Assembly (NCBI GenBank): GCA_910574885.1
Contig: CAJTDD010000011.1
Coordinates: forward strand, 1-64,000
Source of the DNA: Lachnospiraceae bacterium
GTDB taxonomy: Bacteria > Bacillota > Clostridia > Lachnospirales > Lachnospiraceae
Direction: 5' to 3'
Length of the DNA stretch: 64,000 nt
The notes under the pieces are model-generated. The model was not told the origin of the DNA. It saw only the letters and a list, made by a program, of their open reading frames with translations, and searched no databases. Within the stretch, counting starts at the first letter, position 1. Each line of letters begins with the position of its first letter. Of the stretch, positions 7,876-16,661 are shown one piece after another. The position numbers were made by a program, and so were the translations under genes.

Positions 7876-8523
7876 TTGGCAGAACAGCAAAACCGCAGCG
7901 CTGATGCTGCCGGTATTGTTCCTGACCATGCTCCCCGGACTTACCTTCGGGGACTTATCGGAGAACTCCGGCGTATTAAACAGCGGCACCCTGATCAATG
8001 AGAACCTGCAGAAAGCAAACCAGGCAATCGTGGAGGTTTTAATGGAATGCCACGATGAGGTGCTGGCGGAAATCCAGCAGGAAGCGTCCATGGTTCCGGA
8101 AGGGGATACCGTATCCATCACCGATCCTTATGCCGCTTCCATTTCTGTTAACTCCAACCTGCTGATTGCACAGTTCTGTGCCAGCAGGGAAAGTTACAAA
8201 GAAATAAATATAAAAGAGCTTCAGAAGGTCATCCGGGAAAATAAGGATGATCTTTTTTCTTATGATGTCTCAACGGAGACCGTCACCATGGAAGTTAAAG
8301 TTGACGCAGGTGCGGAAGGCGAGTCTGGGAATGGAAGTACCGAAGGCACTTCCACCGCACCTCAGACCAAAACGGTTACATTTACGCGTCACAATTATGT
8401 TGTGAAATATGCCGGTGATACCTATTTTGCAGATCATGTATTCCATCTGACGGACAAACAGAAAGAGCTGGCTGAAGCTTATGCGGAGAATCTGGAACTC
8501 TTTTTCGGTTCATCTGCTTCCGG
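7868..8523 (+). pseudogene. Remnant of a conjugation-associated cell-wall peptidase, broken at both ends
   Basis: An open frame reads a membrane anchor (ALMLPVLFLTMLPGLTFGDL) followed by a hydrophilic region (SENSGVLNSGTLINEN, EVLMECHDEVLAEIQ). I recognise this as the N-terminal part of the NlpC/P60- or CHAP-type peptidases of Clostridial ICEs. No start codon with a ribosome-binding site is present and the frame overlaps the end of the preceding gene. The homology stops near 8520 in ENLELFFGSS, before any catalytic domain, and the frame then runs into unrelated DNA and tRNA-Lys. PrgI and VirB4 genes, expected just upstream, are missing. Two deletions are likely. Confidence 0.6.
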
Positions 8524-8565
8524 GTTCTTTCCTGTCCGTATCATATCTATTGTCGGCAGCTCCAT
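8524..8565 (-). pseudogene. First 14 codons of an XRE-type regulator, cut off
   Basis: On the minus strand an excellent ribosome-binding site (GGAGGTGAATGAAC) precedes an ATG at 8565. The codons read MELPTIDMIRTGKN, which I recognise as the start of a common Lachnospiraceae XRE regulator family (usually continuing IRRLR). Here it changes abruptly at about 8523 to unrelated codons and a stop soon after. The break coincides with the end of the peptidase remnant on the other strand, marking a recombination junction next to tRNA-Lys. Confidence 0.5.
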
Positions 8566-8607
8566 GTTCATTCACCTCCTGTCATTTTACAAATATCCAG
8601 GCGGTAC

Positions 8608-8680
8608 TGCCCCATGTGAGATTCGAACTCACGGCCACTCGATTAAAAGTCGAGTGCTCTGCCAGCTGAGCTAATGGAGC
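8608..8680 (-). tRNA. tRNA-Lys (UUU)
   Basis: A full 73-nt cloverleaf on the minus strand. The acceptor GCTCCAT pairs with ATGGGGC, the anticodon loop reads CTTTTAA (anticodon TTT), the T loop is GTTCGAATC and the discriminator is A. CCA is not encoded. Its 3' end faces the conjugative remnants. Confidence 0.95.
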
Positions 8681-8816
8681 GCGCACAGAAAACTTTCCAA
8701 TGGAATCTTTTCTGTTTATTAAAGCAAAAAATACCGCCTACCTCATACAAGATAAGCGGCATCTGATATCCATGTTTTTATCTGTCAGTCTCCTGTGTAG
8801 AAAGACAGCTTTTTAA

Positions 8817-8945
8817 TCACACAGTTATTTTCCGTTTTCTTACCTTACATGAGCGTACCAAAATCAAACCCTGCTTTTTTTCTTTACTGTGCAGCGTCTC
8901 ATAATGTTCACTATTCAGGTAATATACGAAATTAACTGTTGTCAT
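8817..8945 (-). CDS. Possible 42-residue hypothetical protein
   Basis: A short ORF starts at an ATG at 8945 preceded by AAAGGAAAG and encodes a basic peptide beginning MTTVNFVYYLNSEHYETLH and ending in KVRKRKITV. Both composition and ribosome-binding site are plausible, but I recognise no family. It lies between tRNA-Lys and a toxin-antitoxin pair. It may be a truncated remnant or not a gene. Confidence 0.25.
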   Translation of the reverse strand: MTTVNFVYYLNSEHYETLHSKEKKQGLILVRSCKVRKRKITV

Positions 8946-9069
8946 GATTCTTTCCTTTCTGGACTTATTTTCGTCCGCTTTATTTTTATCTGTACTTACT
9001 ATATCACCTATATCACGCTTTGTCATTATACTGGTAATATAATTTTTGTATTGCGGACGGCAGACTTAG

Positions 9070-9474
9070 TTACACACTCATCACACATTTTTCTCCATAA
9101 TATGGAAATTGGGAATCATGTGTAAGTAATACTAAATTCTCATATTTAGCCTGCGCTATCAGAAGCCTGTCAAATGGATCATTATGTTTTGGTGCATCGT
9201 TCGGTCGTGATAACGTCTTTAACAGGAAAATATGTCCTGCCTCTATCGGCAGCCTGGTAAATCCTGTATCCTCACACAGCCGGACAAATTCTTCTTCTGA
9301 TACAGGCATATTTTCTGGCTTGATTATATGCTTGATTGCAACTTCCCATACAGAGGCCATACTATAAAATACTTCATTACTTTCCTTTTCGAGAAGTTCT
9401 GTCACTTCATCCGACAGCTTTGACGTATCTGCAATAGCCCATAGTGCTATATGCGTATCCAGCAAAATCCTCAC
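9070..9474 (-). CDS. PIN-domain toxin (VapC-like)
   Basis: 134 residues with the PIN signature. It has an N-terminal LLDTHIALWAI (first acidic residue), a central SVWEVAIK glutamate and a C-terminal HNDPFDRLLIAQA followed by LLTHDSQF. These supply the Asp/Glu cluster that binds the metal ions for RNA cleavage. The full-length domain suggests an active ribonuclease. The start overlaps the antitoxin stop by 4 nt, the usual coupling of toxin-antitoxin operons. The partner is of RelB/DinJ type rather than a VapB. Confidence 0.88.
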   Translation of the reverse strand: MRILLDTHIALWAIADTSKLSDEVTELLEKESNEVFYSMASVWEVAIKHIIKPENMPVSEEEFVRLCEDTGFTRLPIEAGHIFLLKTLSRPNDAPKHNDPFDRLLIAQAKYENLVLLTHDSQFPYYGEKCVMSV

Positions 9475-9746
9475 GTGTATTTCACCCCAAACATTTCTGC
9501 TATCTCGTCATTATTCTCATCAATATTATCCGGAATCTTATATTTTCCATTTGCAATCCCCAATGTTCTTTTCCGCCCGGCTGCTGATAAATGCATGGAA
9601 AAAGGCATTCCCTGATCCTCCACGCTTTGCCTTGCAAATATTCTTACCGCCTCTGCAAAAGATGTTCCCAGTTGTTTATACAATAATTCAACCTGTTCCT
9701 TTAACTCTGAATCCATTCTTACTTGCAGGGTTGCCTCCTTAGCCAT
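9471..9746 (-). CDS. RelB/DinJ-family antitoxin
   Basis: About 91 residues. MAKEATLQVRMDSELKEQ is the ribbon-helix-helix strand and helix of RelB/DinJ proteins, followed by LYKQLGTSFAEAVRIFARQ and GMPFSM, also typical. It should bind its own promoter and neutralise the downstream PIN protein. The start at 9746 is chosen from the conserved N-terminus and the AGGAGGTG upstream. An AT-rich promoter region follows. DinJ normally pairs with YafQ, a RelE fold, so this pairing is mixed. Confidence 0.85.
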   Translation of the reverse strand: MAKEATLQVRMDSELKEQVELLYKQLGTSFAEAVRIFARQSVEDQGMPFSMHLSAAGRKRTLGIANGKYKIPDNIDENNDEIAEMFGVKYT

Positions 9747-9830
9747 AACAAGCACCTCCTTTTTGTAATACAATTATATTACAACCGTATTGCATTTTCA
9801 ACTATATTATCGTATTTAATATCTCCACTA

Positions 9831-10223
9831 TTATTCGTAGTCTATTCGTTCAATTTTGAAAATTACAGGTCTTGTACCATCTGAGCAGCAAGCAATCATT
9901 GTGTTTTCTTCCTTCATCCACCCTTTCATAATAGAGCCACCCTGTAATCCCGCATAGATATATCGCGAGATTGCATCCCACGCCTCAGAACAATGCGGCA
10001 TTTTAGGCCCGCCTGCCACAGTATCAGGATCAGCTTCTGTTTTAACCAGTGTGTTAAGTCCCATATTCCAGAAATCATCCCTCTCATCATCCCTGAAAAA
10101 AATGAATTCATCACCCACATTATAACATTGACATGCTCCGGAAGCAGGATCCGCACAATACTGCTGTTGAAGTTCAGGATATAGTTTTTTATCAATTACA
10201 GTTACTTTCACTTTATATTTCAT
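9831..10223 (-). CDS. TIGR04076 family protein
   Basis: About 130 residues. The pattern of an N-terminal KVKVTVIDK strand, a cysteine-rich middle (GACQCYNVGDEFIF), a C..AWDAISRYIYA segment and the C-terminal MIACCSDGTRPVIFKIERI matches a small family known to me as TIGR04076, of unknown function. The ATG at 10223 lies just after GGAGATGGAGAG. It is followed closely upstream by the glycosylase gene on the same strand (29 nt), so they may be co-transcribed. Confidence 0.75.
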   Translation of the reverse strand: MKYKVKVTVIDKKLYPELQQQYCADPASGACQCYNVGDEFIFFRDDERDDFWNMGLNTLVKTEADPDTVAGGPKMPHCSEAWDAISRYIYAGLQGGSIMKGWMKEENTMIACCSDGTRPVIFKIERIDYE

Positions 10224-10252
10224 ACTCTCCATCTCCATTCATTCGTTCAGAA

Positions 10253-10855
10253 TCAGCCTTCTATGTTTCTTCTCTTACGGACTGCTTGTTTTCCTTCCAT
10301 GACTTCCTTGTAGCGGAAGCACTCCTCTGTATGGTCATTGATTATCCCGCAAGCCTGCAGATGGGAGTATACTGTCACAGAGCCAAGATATTTAAACCCT
10401 CTCTTTTTCAAATCCCGGCTGATTTCATCTGAAAGTCCGTTCTTTGCCGGAAGACTTCCTTTTTGATGGCCCATATACAGAATTACCTTGCCTTTCGTAA
10501 ATCTCCACAAATAATCGCTGAATGTACCAAACTCCTTTTGTATCTTCAAAAAACACTGAGCATTATGGATTACTGCACGAACCTTTCTCTCAGACTTTAT
10601 CATTCCTTCTGTATCTATAATCCTCTGGACATCTTCCTCTGTATATTCTGCCACGCTCTGATAATCAAAATCATCAAAACATTTACGGAATATCTCCCTT
10701 TTCTGAACCATCATGTTCCAGTTCAGTCCGCACTGCATGACTTCCATCATTAGAAACTCAAATTGTTTCCGGTCGTCATACAGCGGAACGCCCCATTCTT
10801 CATCATGGTATTTTATCATTTTTTCATTGCACAAACACCAGGAACACCGTTCCAT
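10253..10855 (-). CDS. tag: DNA-3-methyladenine glycosylase I
   Basis: A 200-residue protein with the complete Tag pattern. Zinc-binding residues lie in the N-terminal RCSWCL and in the late histidine of a YSHLQACGIINDH segment followed by C in EECF. The conserved HDEEWGVPLYDDRKQFE is also present. It removes 3-methyladenine from alkylated DNA by hydrolysis of the glycosidic bond. GGAG lies 8 nt before the ATG at 10855; a TTG two codons upstream is less likely. It is probably co-transcribed with the flavodoxin-like gene 23 nt upstream. Confidence 0.92.
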   Translation of the reverse strand: MERCSWCLCNEKMIKYHDEEWGVPLYDDRKQFEFLMMEVMQCGLNWNMMVQKREIFRKCFDDFDYQSVAEYTEEDVQRIIDTEGMIKSERKVRAVIHNAQCFLKIQKEFGTFSDYLWRFTKGKVILYMGHQKGSLPAKNGLSDEISRDLKKRGFKYLGSVTVYSHLQACGIINDHTEECFRYKEVMEGKQAVRKRRNIEG

Positions 10856-10878
10856 TTTCAATTCTCCCCATGATCTTT

Positions 10879-11415
10879 CTATAAACTCTTTCCTAATTCA
10901 TACGCCTGCTTCGGATATTCTGAATTTATAACATCATCAAGTACGTAACAACCTTTTGCGGAGACAATCCCCACATTGTCCCATTCCAGATATTTTACCA
11001 TGCCTCTAAAAGAAGCAATGGCTCCTTCTGCGGATTCTTCGGTCTCATCGCCATATGTAAGCATCAGGCTTGCTTTTTTATCTGCACCCTTTAATACCGA
11101 ATTATTTGCATAAAACCGGTCAATCACCGCTTTTATCTGCGCATTTATATCATAATAGTAAATCGGTGAAACAAACACGACTGCTTCCGCTTTTAAAAGT
11201 TCCGGATTCAACTCCTGCATATCATCTTTAAATACACAGACACGCTCATTCTTTCTACATGAATCGCATCCAATGCAGGGATGCACATTTTTAAATGCCG
11301 CATCAAAACGACAGACTACATGTCCTGCCTCCTCTGCTCCCTTGATAAAGGCATCCGCCAAACAGGATGATGTCCCTTTTTTGTGCGCGCTGCCGGTAAT
11401 TACTAAAATCCTCAT
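10879..11415 (-). CDS. Flavodoxin-fold NAD(P)H-dependent oxidoreductase
   Basis: 178 residues. The FMN phosphate-binding loop is GSAHKKGTSSCLADAF at the N-terminus. A cysteine pair region, CIGCDSCRKNERVC, follows, then VVFVSPIYYYDINAQIKAVIDRFY, typical of NADPH-dependent FMN reductases of the flavodoxin-like family. It likely reduces quinones or other small electron acceptors in the cytosol. It is the first gene of a minus-strand set with tag and the TIGR04076 gene. Confidence 0.85.
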   Translation of the reverse strand: MRILVITGSAHKKGTSSCLADAFIKGAEEAGHVVCRFDAAFKNVHPCIGCDSCRKNERVCVFKDDMQELNPELLKAEAVVFVSPIYYYDINAQIKAVIDRFYANNSVLKGADKKASLMLTYGDETEESAEGAIASFRGMVKYLEWDNVGIVSAKGCYVLDDVINSEYPKQAYELGKSL

Positions 11416-11654
11416 CTTATAACTCCTCCAATTCTATTTTTATCATATACATTCAATATTCTTTATTATAACACGGGGCAATTCTCAGAAAAAGAAGGAT
11501 TTCTGAAAGATACTTTTTGGACACTCATATACGGACAATTCTTCTAAAATTCTATTAACACCAGTTAATATGCCACAATTTCAAAAAAATTCAAGATTTG
11601 TGGCATATAAATTTGCTTTTTGATTTCGAAATGTTATATATTGTGTTTTTAAAA

Positions 11655-11683
11655 TTGACACACACTATATCTTGTGCTATTAT
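11655..11683 (+). promoter_or_regulatory. Strong promoter for the ssb leader
   Basis: TTGACA at 11655-11660 and TATTAT at 11678-11683 with 17 nt between, a near-consensus sigma-A promoter. Transcription would start near 11690, leaving an untranslated leader of about 215 nt before ssb with a terminator in it. Confidence 0.75.
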
Positions 11684-11770
11684 AATCATGTATTTAAGTT
11701 TTTGTGTTATCTCACATCGGGAGTCTGGACCATTCCTCCAGAGCACACGCGAGTTTAAGTTTGGAAATCA

Positions 11771-11850
11771 GAGTCATTAGGATAGCCGCACCCTGCGGTC
11801 ACTTAATGGCTCTTTTTTTATTTTTAGGAAATCTGAATCAAGGATTTCCT
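11771..11850 (+). terminator. Terminator and second hairpin in the ssb leader
   Basis: GAGTCATTA (11771-11779) pairs with TAATGGCTC (11804-11812) around an inner CCGCA/TGCGG stem and runs into seven or more T, an intrinsic terminator. A second stem, AGGAAATC (11826-11833) with GATTTCCT (11843-11850), follows. GGAAATC at 11763-11769 could instead pair with the same downstream arm, a possible antiterminator. This suggests conditional read-through into ssb. The rest of the 11416-11906 gap holds no gene that I can see. Confidence 0.55.
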
Positions 11851-11906
11851 ATTCTTTTACCTATTTTTATTATTTCAACGCCCAGAGGGCAGAAAGGAGA
11901 AATTTT

Positions 11907-12821
11907 ATGTCAGTAATCATTCATCTCATGGGAAGGGTCACTAAGGATCCCGTCATGCAGCAGGGGAGGAACAACGGTACGGAGTACATCTCTTTAGACC
12001 TTGCCACTTCACAAAGAAGCCAGAACGCACAGAATAACCCGGATAATCCGTATGAGTCCGTTTTTTATCAGTGTTATCTGAACAAGCATCTGGCAGAACG
12101 GCTTTCGAAAGCGGGAGTTAAGAAAGGGACCTGCCTGTATATCTATGGAGATCTTGAACTCCATCCCTTTGTTTACAGTCAGGGACAGAGAGCAGGCCAG
12201 GCCGGTTCCGGCGCCAAGATCAATGTACGGGACTGGCAGTTCTGCCTTTCCAACAAATCAGAAGGAGATGCAGGAGGAAACCAGGCAGGCGCACCGCCGT
12301 ACAATGGAGGCGCGGCTACGCCGGGAGCCGGAGGATATCCGAATCCAGGCCCGCAAAACGGCGGCTATCAGAATCCTGCCGGCGCTGCACAGGGAGGCGC
12401 ATATCCTGCCAATGGAAATGCTGCCGGAAACGGGAACTATCCGCGCGGCAGCAATCCCTCCGGTGGAGGCAGCTATCCAAATGGCGGCAATGGTACTGCG
12501 AATGGTAATTATTCCAATGCTGGTAACGGAAATTCAGGTGCCAACTACCCGAATAACGGAAATGGTACTGCAAGTGGCAGTTATCCAAGCGGAGGCAGCA
12601 ACATGGGCAACGGTTCGCAGCCTGCGAACGGAGGAGCCCCGCAAGGCGGTTCTTACCAGGCAAATGCCCCTGCACAGAATGGTTCGGCTGGAAATCAGAT
12701 GTACCAGCAGCAGAGAGGGAATGCCCAGTACGGCCAGACACCGCCGCAGGGCGGCTTTGCCGGAGACGGGTTTACCAACATCCCGGAAGGCATGGCCTCA
12801 CAGCTTCCCTTCACTGCATAA
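11907..12821 (+). CDS. ssb: Single-stranded DNA-binding protein with a long low-complexity tail
   Basis: 304 residues, about twice the usual SSB. Residues 1-115 form the OB fold, with a start VIIHLMGRVTKDPVMQQG, a strand block EYISLDLATSQ and NVRDWQFCL. From about 120 to 285 comes a repetitive Gly/Asn/Ala/Pro/Tyr-rich linker. The C-terminus ends MASQLPFTA, a degenerate form of the acidic tip that recruits partners. Such SSBs accompany ICE replication genes and protect the transferred strand. A consensus ribosome-binding site (AAAGGAG) precedes the ATG, and a promoter-terminator leader precedes the gene. Confidence 0.88.
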   Translation: MSVIIHLMGRVTKDPVMQQGRNNGTEYISLDLATSQRSQNAQNNPDNPYESVFYQCYLNKHLAERLSKAGVKKGTCLYIYGDLELHPFVYSQGQRAGQAGSGAKINVRDWQFCLSNKSEGDAGGNQAGAPPYNGGAATPGAGGYPNPGPQNGGYQNPAGAAQGGAYPANGNAAGNGNYPRGSNPSGGGSYPNGGNGTANGNYSNAGNGNSGANYPNNGNGTASGSYPSGGSNMGNGSQPANGGAPQGGSYQANAPAQNGSAGNQMYQQQRGNAQYGQTPPQGGFAGDGFTNIPEGMASQLPFTA

Positions 12822-12882
12822 CTTCAGAATCACCCGGTTACGGAGCCTGCCAGCGGCAGCCGCTTCCGCGAATCACTAAAAG

Positions 12883-12925
12883 AAAGGAATTGCGTATCCA
12901 ATCCGGATATTGCAGTTCCTTTTTT
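12883..12925 (+). terminator. Intrinsic terminator after ssb
   Basis: AAAGGAATTGC (12883-12893) pairs with GCAGTTCCTTT (12912-12922), followed by a run of T. It lies 62 nt after the ssb stop and just upstream of the next gene. Confidence 0.7.
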
Positions 12926-12953
12926 GCACAAATTTCAATGAAAGGAATTCCAA

Positions 12954-13760
12954 ATGAAAACAAGAAAAACAGAACATAACAGTATCAAGATTATAAGAGC
13001 AGCCGCCCTGGTTTTATTCCTGGCCCTGCTGTTTACTCCGGAACAAATGAATCGGACTGTCATTGCCGGCATCGCAATCGCTGGAATCACAGGAAGTCTT
13101 CTTTTCCTTCTGATTCCCATGCTGCCGCGTATCTCAGTTCCAGCCTTTTTAAGAGATACCCATTCACACATACAGAAGCGTGGGAAAAACCGGCAGAAAA
13201 GCCCTGTCTTTGACATGGAAACGCTGTTGATCCGACAGAGCAGTTACCAGATCACCGATAAGATCAAAGCAACTTTCCCGGATGCGTCCTGGGAATATAC
13301 CCGGCCCATCAAGGCGGAGTCCCTGCTGAATTGTGAGATCATCCGCATCCGGACCTTTCATACAGGAGATTATAACTTCGCGGATATTTCCCTGGACCGG
13401 TATGGACATCTGAAGCTTTTCATGATGACTATTACAGATTTCACACCCAGCCCGGGGAGGACGAATTCAGATAACCCTATGCCTGGTAATCCTGAAAATC
13501 CAGCAGAACCTCCCGTCCATGTAGATCCGGAATCCTGATATTCCCTCATCGGGAAGCCGTTACTGACGGAACTGATCGGCGACCTGCAGGCAAGGGGACA
13601 CCAGAAGCTTTTTATCAATGAAGCCGGGGAAATATTTATTTATACGAACAATACTCCGGAAATAAAAGATACCTTCCAGCATTTCCCACCCAGGGATTAC
13701 TGGGCAGCCCTCATGGACATCTTTACCCGTGATGAGCTGAAAGCAGCGGAAACCAATGAC
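12954..13760 (+). pseudogene. Conjugative-element membrane protein gene interrupted by an in-frame TGA
   Basis: The first 194 codons encode a protein with two N-terminal membrane helices (AAALVLFLALLF and AGIAIAGITGSLLFLLIP), a basic loop and a soluble domain. A TGA at 13536-13538 ends it. The same frame stays open for another 74 codons (reading LIGKPLLTELIGDLQARG, then KLFINEAGEIFIYTNN) to a TGA at 13758. The continuation is protein-like and has no start codon of its own, so I read this as one gene hit by a nonsense change. TGG to TGA would restore WYSLIGKP. I do not recognise the family. Confidence 0.6.
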
Positions 13761-13802
13761 ACCCTGGAAGTATCCTGGGCATAGAAGGGAGGGAATGATT
13801 AT

Positions 13803-15041
13803 ATGGCAAATGGAAATATATTACCCAACTGGTCCTTTAAGCGAAAGCTGCCGGAACCGTTCGAGGATTATACGGATGACCCGGTATTTAAAAATGTTTA
13901 TTCCAAGCATTGCATACAGCCCCAGAAGCGTTCCACGCTCCATGCGGCGACGCTTCGGGCAATCCTGGCATATCTGGAACTGGAGTCACCCACAGGCGGG
14001 AAACCGCCGGAGGAACTTGGTGCAATCGGAAGCCAGGGAAATAATTTCACGATTGCGGAATATCCGAGCAAGACCGGAGAACTCCACGTAGCAGTTTACA
14101 ACCGGACAAACGGCAAGTTTACGGCGGGCTGTTACCAGATGCCTCCGGATCCGGAAAGCAATCCGGAAAAATATATGCTGAAGGAAAATGACAAAAGCGG
14201 CGCTGCCCTGAGCTTTGCTCTCATCCCAACTGCTATGGCGGATGACGAGTTCAATGAGCATTACCAGAAGCTGAAGGAAGACCGGGATAACGGCTATCCA
14301 AACATGGACGAAACGGCAGAGACTGCAGCAATCCTCTGCGATAACCTTTACCGGCGTATCCGCTATGGAACCTCCCTGACAGTCGGCGGGATTCCAAATG
14401 ATACGCCAACTAACGGTTCCATTCCACAGCTCAAAGCATTTACAGTACAGAAAGGCACTTATTCTCCAACAGATGTCATCCTTGGAACCTTCCAGGTCGT
14501 AAAACCCGGTACATCTACCCGAAAAGTAATGGCGAGCGTTTCAAAAAAAGATTTCGCAGGCAAATACATCCTGTCCGAATCTCGGACACTGACTCCCCAG
14601 GAAGAACTCACCGTGCCGCAGATCCCCGACTGGTACATCATACCGCCGGAGATCAAACGGATCTGCGAACACGCCAAATTAACCACAAATACCGTGTCAC
14701 CCATGCGGAACTTCTTATTAAGAGGACCTGCGGGGACGGGAAAGACCGAAGGCGCTAAAGCGATTGCTTCCGGCCTTCATCTCCCTTACCGGTGTATTAC
14801 CTGTTCTGCAAATACCGAGATTTTCGATCTGCTCGGACAGATCCTGCCCGATGTAGACGGGAAGCTTTCCGCCCTCCAGAGCGAATATCCCACATTCCAG
14901 GACATCATGATGGACCCGGCAACGGCTTACCAGAAGCTGACCGGCACCTATGACGAAACGGTAGATGAGGATACGGTTTACCAGGAAAACTCTGAAAACC
15001 TGTTGCGTGGGTTGCGGAAGATCAACAAAAATCAGGGATAA
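13803..15041 (+). CDS. Truncated AAA/MoxR-like ATPase of a conjugative element
   Basis: 412 residues. The first 280 form a domain I do not recognise. A canonical Walker A loop, RGPAGTGKTEGAKAI, follows near residue 305. The ATPase core then continues through a sensor-like CSANTEIFDLLGQILPD and breaks off: Walker B, sensor and arginine-finger regions are absent, and the last residues (LLRGLRKINKNQG) look like out-of-family sequence. It directly precedes an unrelated DUF4143 pseudogene, so the 3' half was lost at about 15010. ATP hydrolysis is unlikely. RBS GGGAGGGAATG lies upstream. Confidence 0.65.
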   Translation: MANGNILPNWSFKRKLPEPFEDYTDDPVFKNVYSKHCIQPQKRSTLHAATLRAILAYLELESPTGGKPPEELGAIGSQGNNFTIAEYPSKTGELHVAVYNRTNGKFTAGCYQMPPDPESNPEKYMLKENDKSGAALSFALIPTAMADDEFNEHYQKLKEDRDNGYPNMDETAETAAILCDNLYRRIRYGTSLTVGGIPNDTPTNGSIPQLKAFTVQKGTYSPTDVILGTFQVVKPGTSTRKVMASVSKKDFAGKYILSESRTLTPQEELTVPQIPDWYIIPPEIKRICEHAKLTTNTVSPMRNFLLRGPAGTGKTEGAKAIASGLHLPYRCITCSANTEIFDLLGQILPDVDGKLSALQSEYPTFQDIMMDPATAYQKLTGTYDETVDEDTVYQENSENLLRGLRKINKNQG

Positions 15042-15139
15042 TTCGGAAAATTTAATAAATTCAAGCAGCAAAGTAGTTTGAATAGGAATTGAGTAAATAC
15101 AAAAAGCATGATAAAATAGAAAAGAAAACAATACATATG

Positions 15140-15174
15140 ATTACCAGCCATGCATTTTGGGCAAGGCTGGTAAT
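15140..15174 (+). repeat. Perfect 10-bp inverted repeat upstream of the DUF4143 remnant
   Basis: ATTACCAGCC (15140-15149) and GGCTGGTAAT (15165-15174) are exact inverted copies around a 15-nt loop. No T-run follows, so it is either an operator or a structural element in the leader of the gene starting at 15216. Confidence 0.55.
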
Positions 15175-15215
15175 TCAATATCAGGACAAACCTTATTATG
15201 AAAGGAGCCAAAGCA

Positions 15216-16577
15216 ATGTATCTGAAACGAACCGTTTATGATAAACTTTTGGAATGGAAAAATGAACAAAACCGAAGCACTTTAGAAGTAAACGGTGCCA
15301 GGCAGGTGGGAAAAACATATATCATCAATAAATTTGCAGATGAACATTTTAAGCATAAAATTTATATCAACTTTTTTGAACAAAGCGGAAAACAGTTCCT
15401 GGAATGCTACAAACAGGCTACATCATGGATACCCGGTACAAAACGCCCGAAACATCCCCTTCATGACGCACTCCGTCTTTTTGAACCTGACTTTATTGAT
15501 TCTGACGATACAGTAATCATTATTGACGAAATACAGGAGTCTGCCGAAATCTATAACTGCATCCGGTAATTTACCCGACACTTTCAGGCGCATTATATTG
15601 TAACCGGAAGCTACCTGGGACAGATTTTAGAGCCGGAATTTCGATATTCCAGCGGGGATATGACGCGGATTTCCATTTATACCCTGTCATTCGGTGAGTT
15701 CCTCCAGGCATTTGACAGGAACCTGTATACACAATATCTCAGTCTGAAGTTAGATTCACCACAGGACAGCAATGTTTACGAATTATTAAAAGCGGCATAT
15801 GACATCTACCTCCAGATCGGCGGATATCCAAACGTAGTCAAAACCTATCTGGAAACGAAGGACATTGAAAAAGCCAGGGGGGCTCTTGTGAAAATTATTG
15901 ATACCTTTACCAATGAATCTACCCGATATTTTACGGATATCCTGGATACCAGTGTATTTATCCAGATTTTTCTTTCTGTCTGCCGTATTTTATGCAGGGA
16001 GAGCAGGGGGCTGGCAGAGGGCAGCATCAGCGAAGAACTGCAGAAACTGGTGACCAGGGATTATTCCAGTAATCTTTCAAAAGCCGCCTGCAACCGGGCA
16101 ATCAGTTGGTTGTATTTCTCAGGCATCATTGGTTTTTGTGCCAAGATCACAGAAATGGACGTCTTTGATTTTAAACCGGCAAGCCGCTGTTATTTTATGG
16201 ATCCTGGACTGGCAAACTATTATTTGTCCCGGACTGGTATAGATTCCAGATCCATCTCAGGTACGCTGAATGAAAACTATGTTTATATCAACCTGAAAAA
16301 AAGACAGGATTTTCCGGAAGAGATTGTTTTTGAAACACCAGCATTTGCCACATACCGGGGCGGTGAAATTGATTTCATTGTGCAGAGTGTCCATTCATCT
16401 ATCCGCTATCTGGTAGAAGTAAAATCCGGCAAAGGAACGGCCGTCACCGCATTGAAAGCACTGGAACAGGGAAAAGCACATAAATTGCTTTATTTAAAGG
16501 GAGATACAAAAGGTGGCATTGATAATAAAATTGAAACTCTGCCGATTTATATGTTGGAGCGTTACCAATTTGTCTAA
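15216..16577 (+). pseudogene. AAA_14/DUF4143 ATPase gene with a nonsense codon
   Basis: The frame encodes a DUF4143-type ATP-binding protein: Walker A GARQVGKTYIIN, Walker B VIIIDEIQES, a helical middle and a C-terminal YRGGEIDFIVQ with VEVKSGKG, resembling a PD-(D/E)XK nuclease fold. A TAA at 15567-15569 splits it within the ATPase core. The same frame continues immediately (FTRHFQAHYIVTGSYLG) to the natural stop at 16577. A single change such as GAA to TAA would explain it. An internal ATG at 15660 could yield only a fragment. RBS AAAGGAG precedes the ATG at 15216. Confidence 0.8.
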
Positions 16578-16661
16578 ATAGGATACAACATAGCATTTTG
16601 AAGGACTTTAGACAGAGAGACATAAGTATATGACATTGTAAATGAGAAATCAAGCTAATGA

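Noticed and set aside
8524-8674. C-terminal codons of the same plus-strand ORF running to 8674
   Set aside because: They run through the XRE start and tRNA-Lys in antisense and are chance read-through.
12145-12879. 244-codon ORF inside ssb
   Set aside because: It is a frame shadow of the repetitive Gly/Asn linker of ssb.
13536-13538. TGA as a possible selenocysteine codon
   Set aside because: No SECIS-like hairpin was seen just after it, and nearby genes are broken by TAA and TAG, so a nonsense change is simpler.
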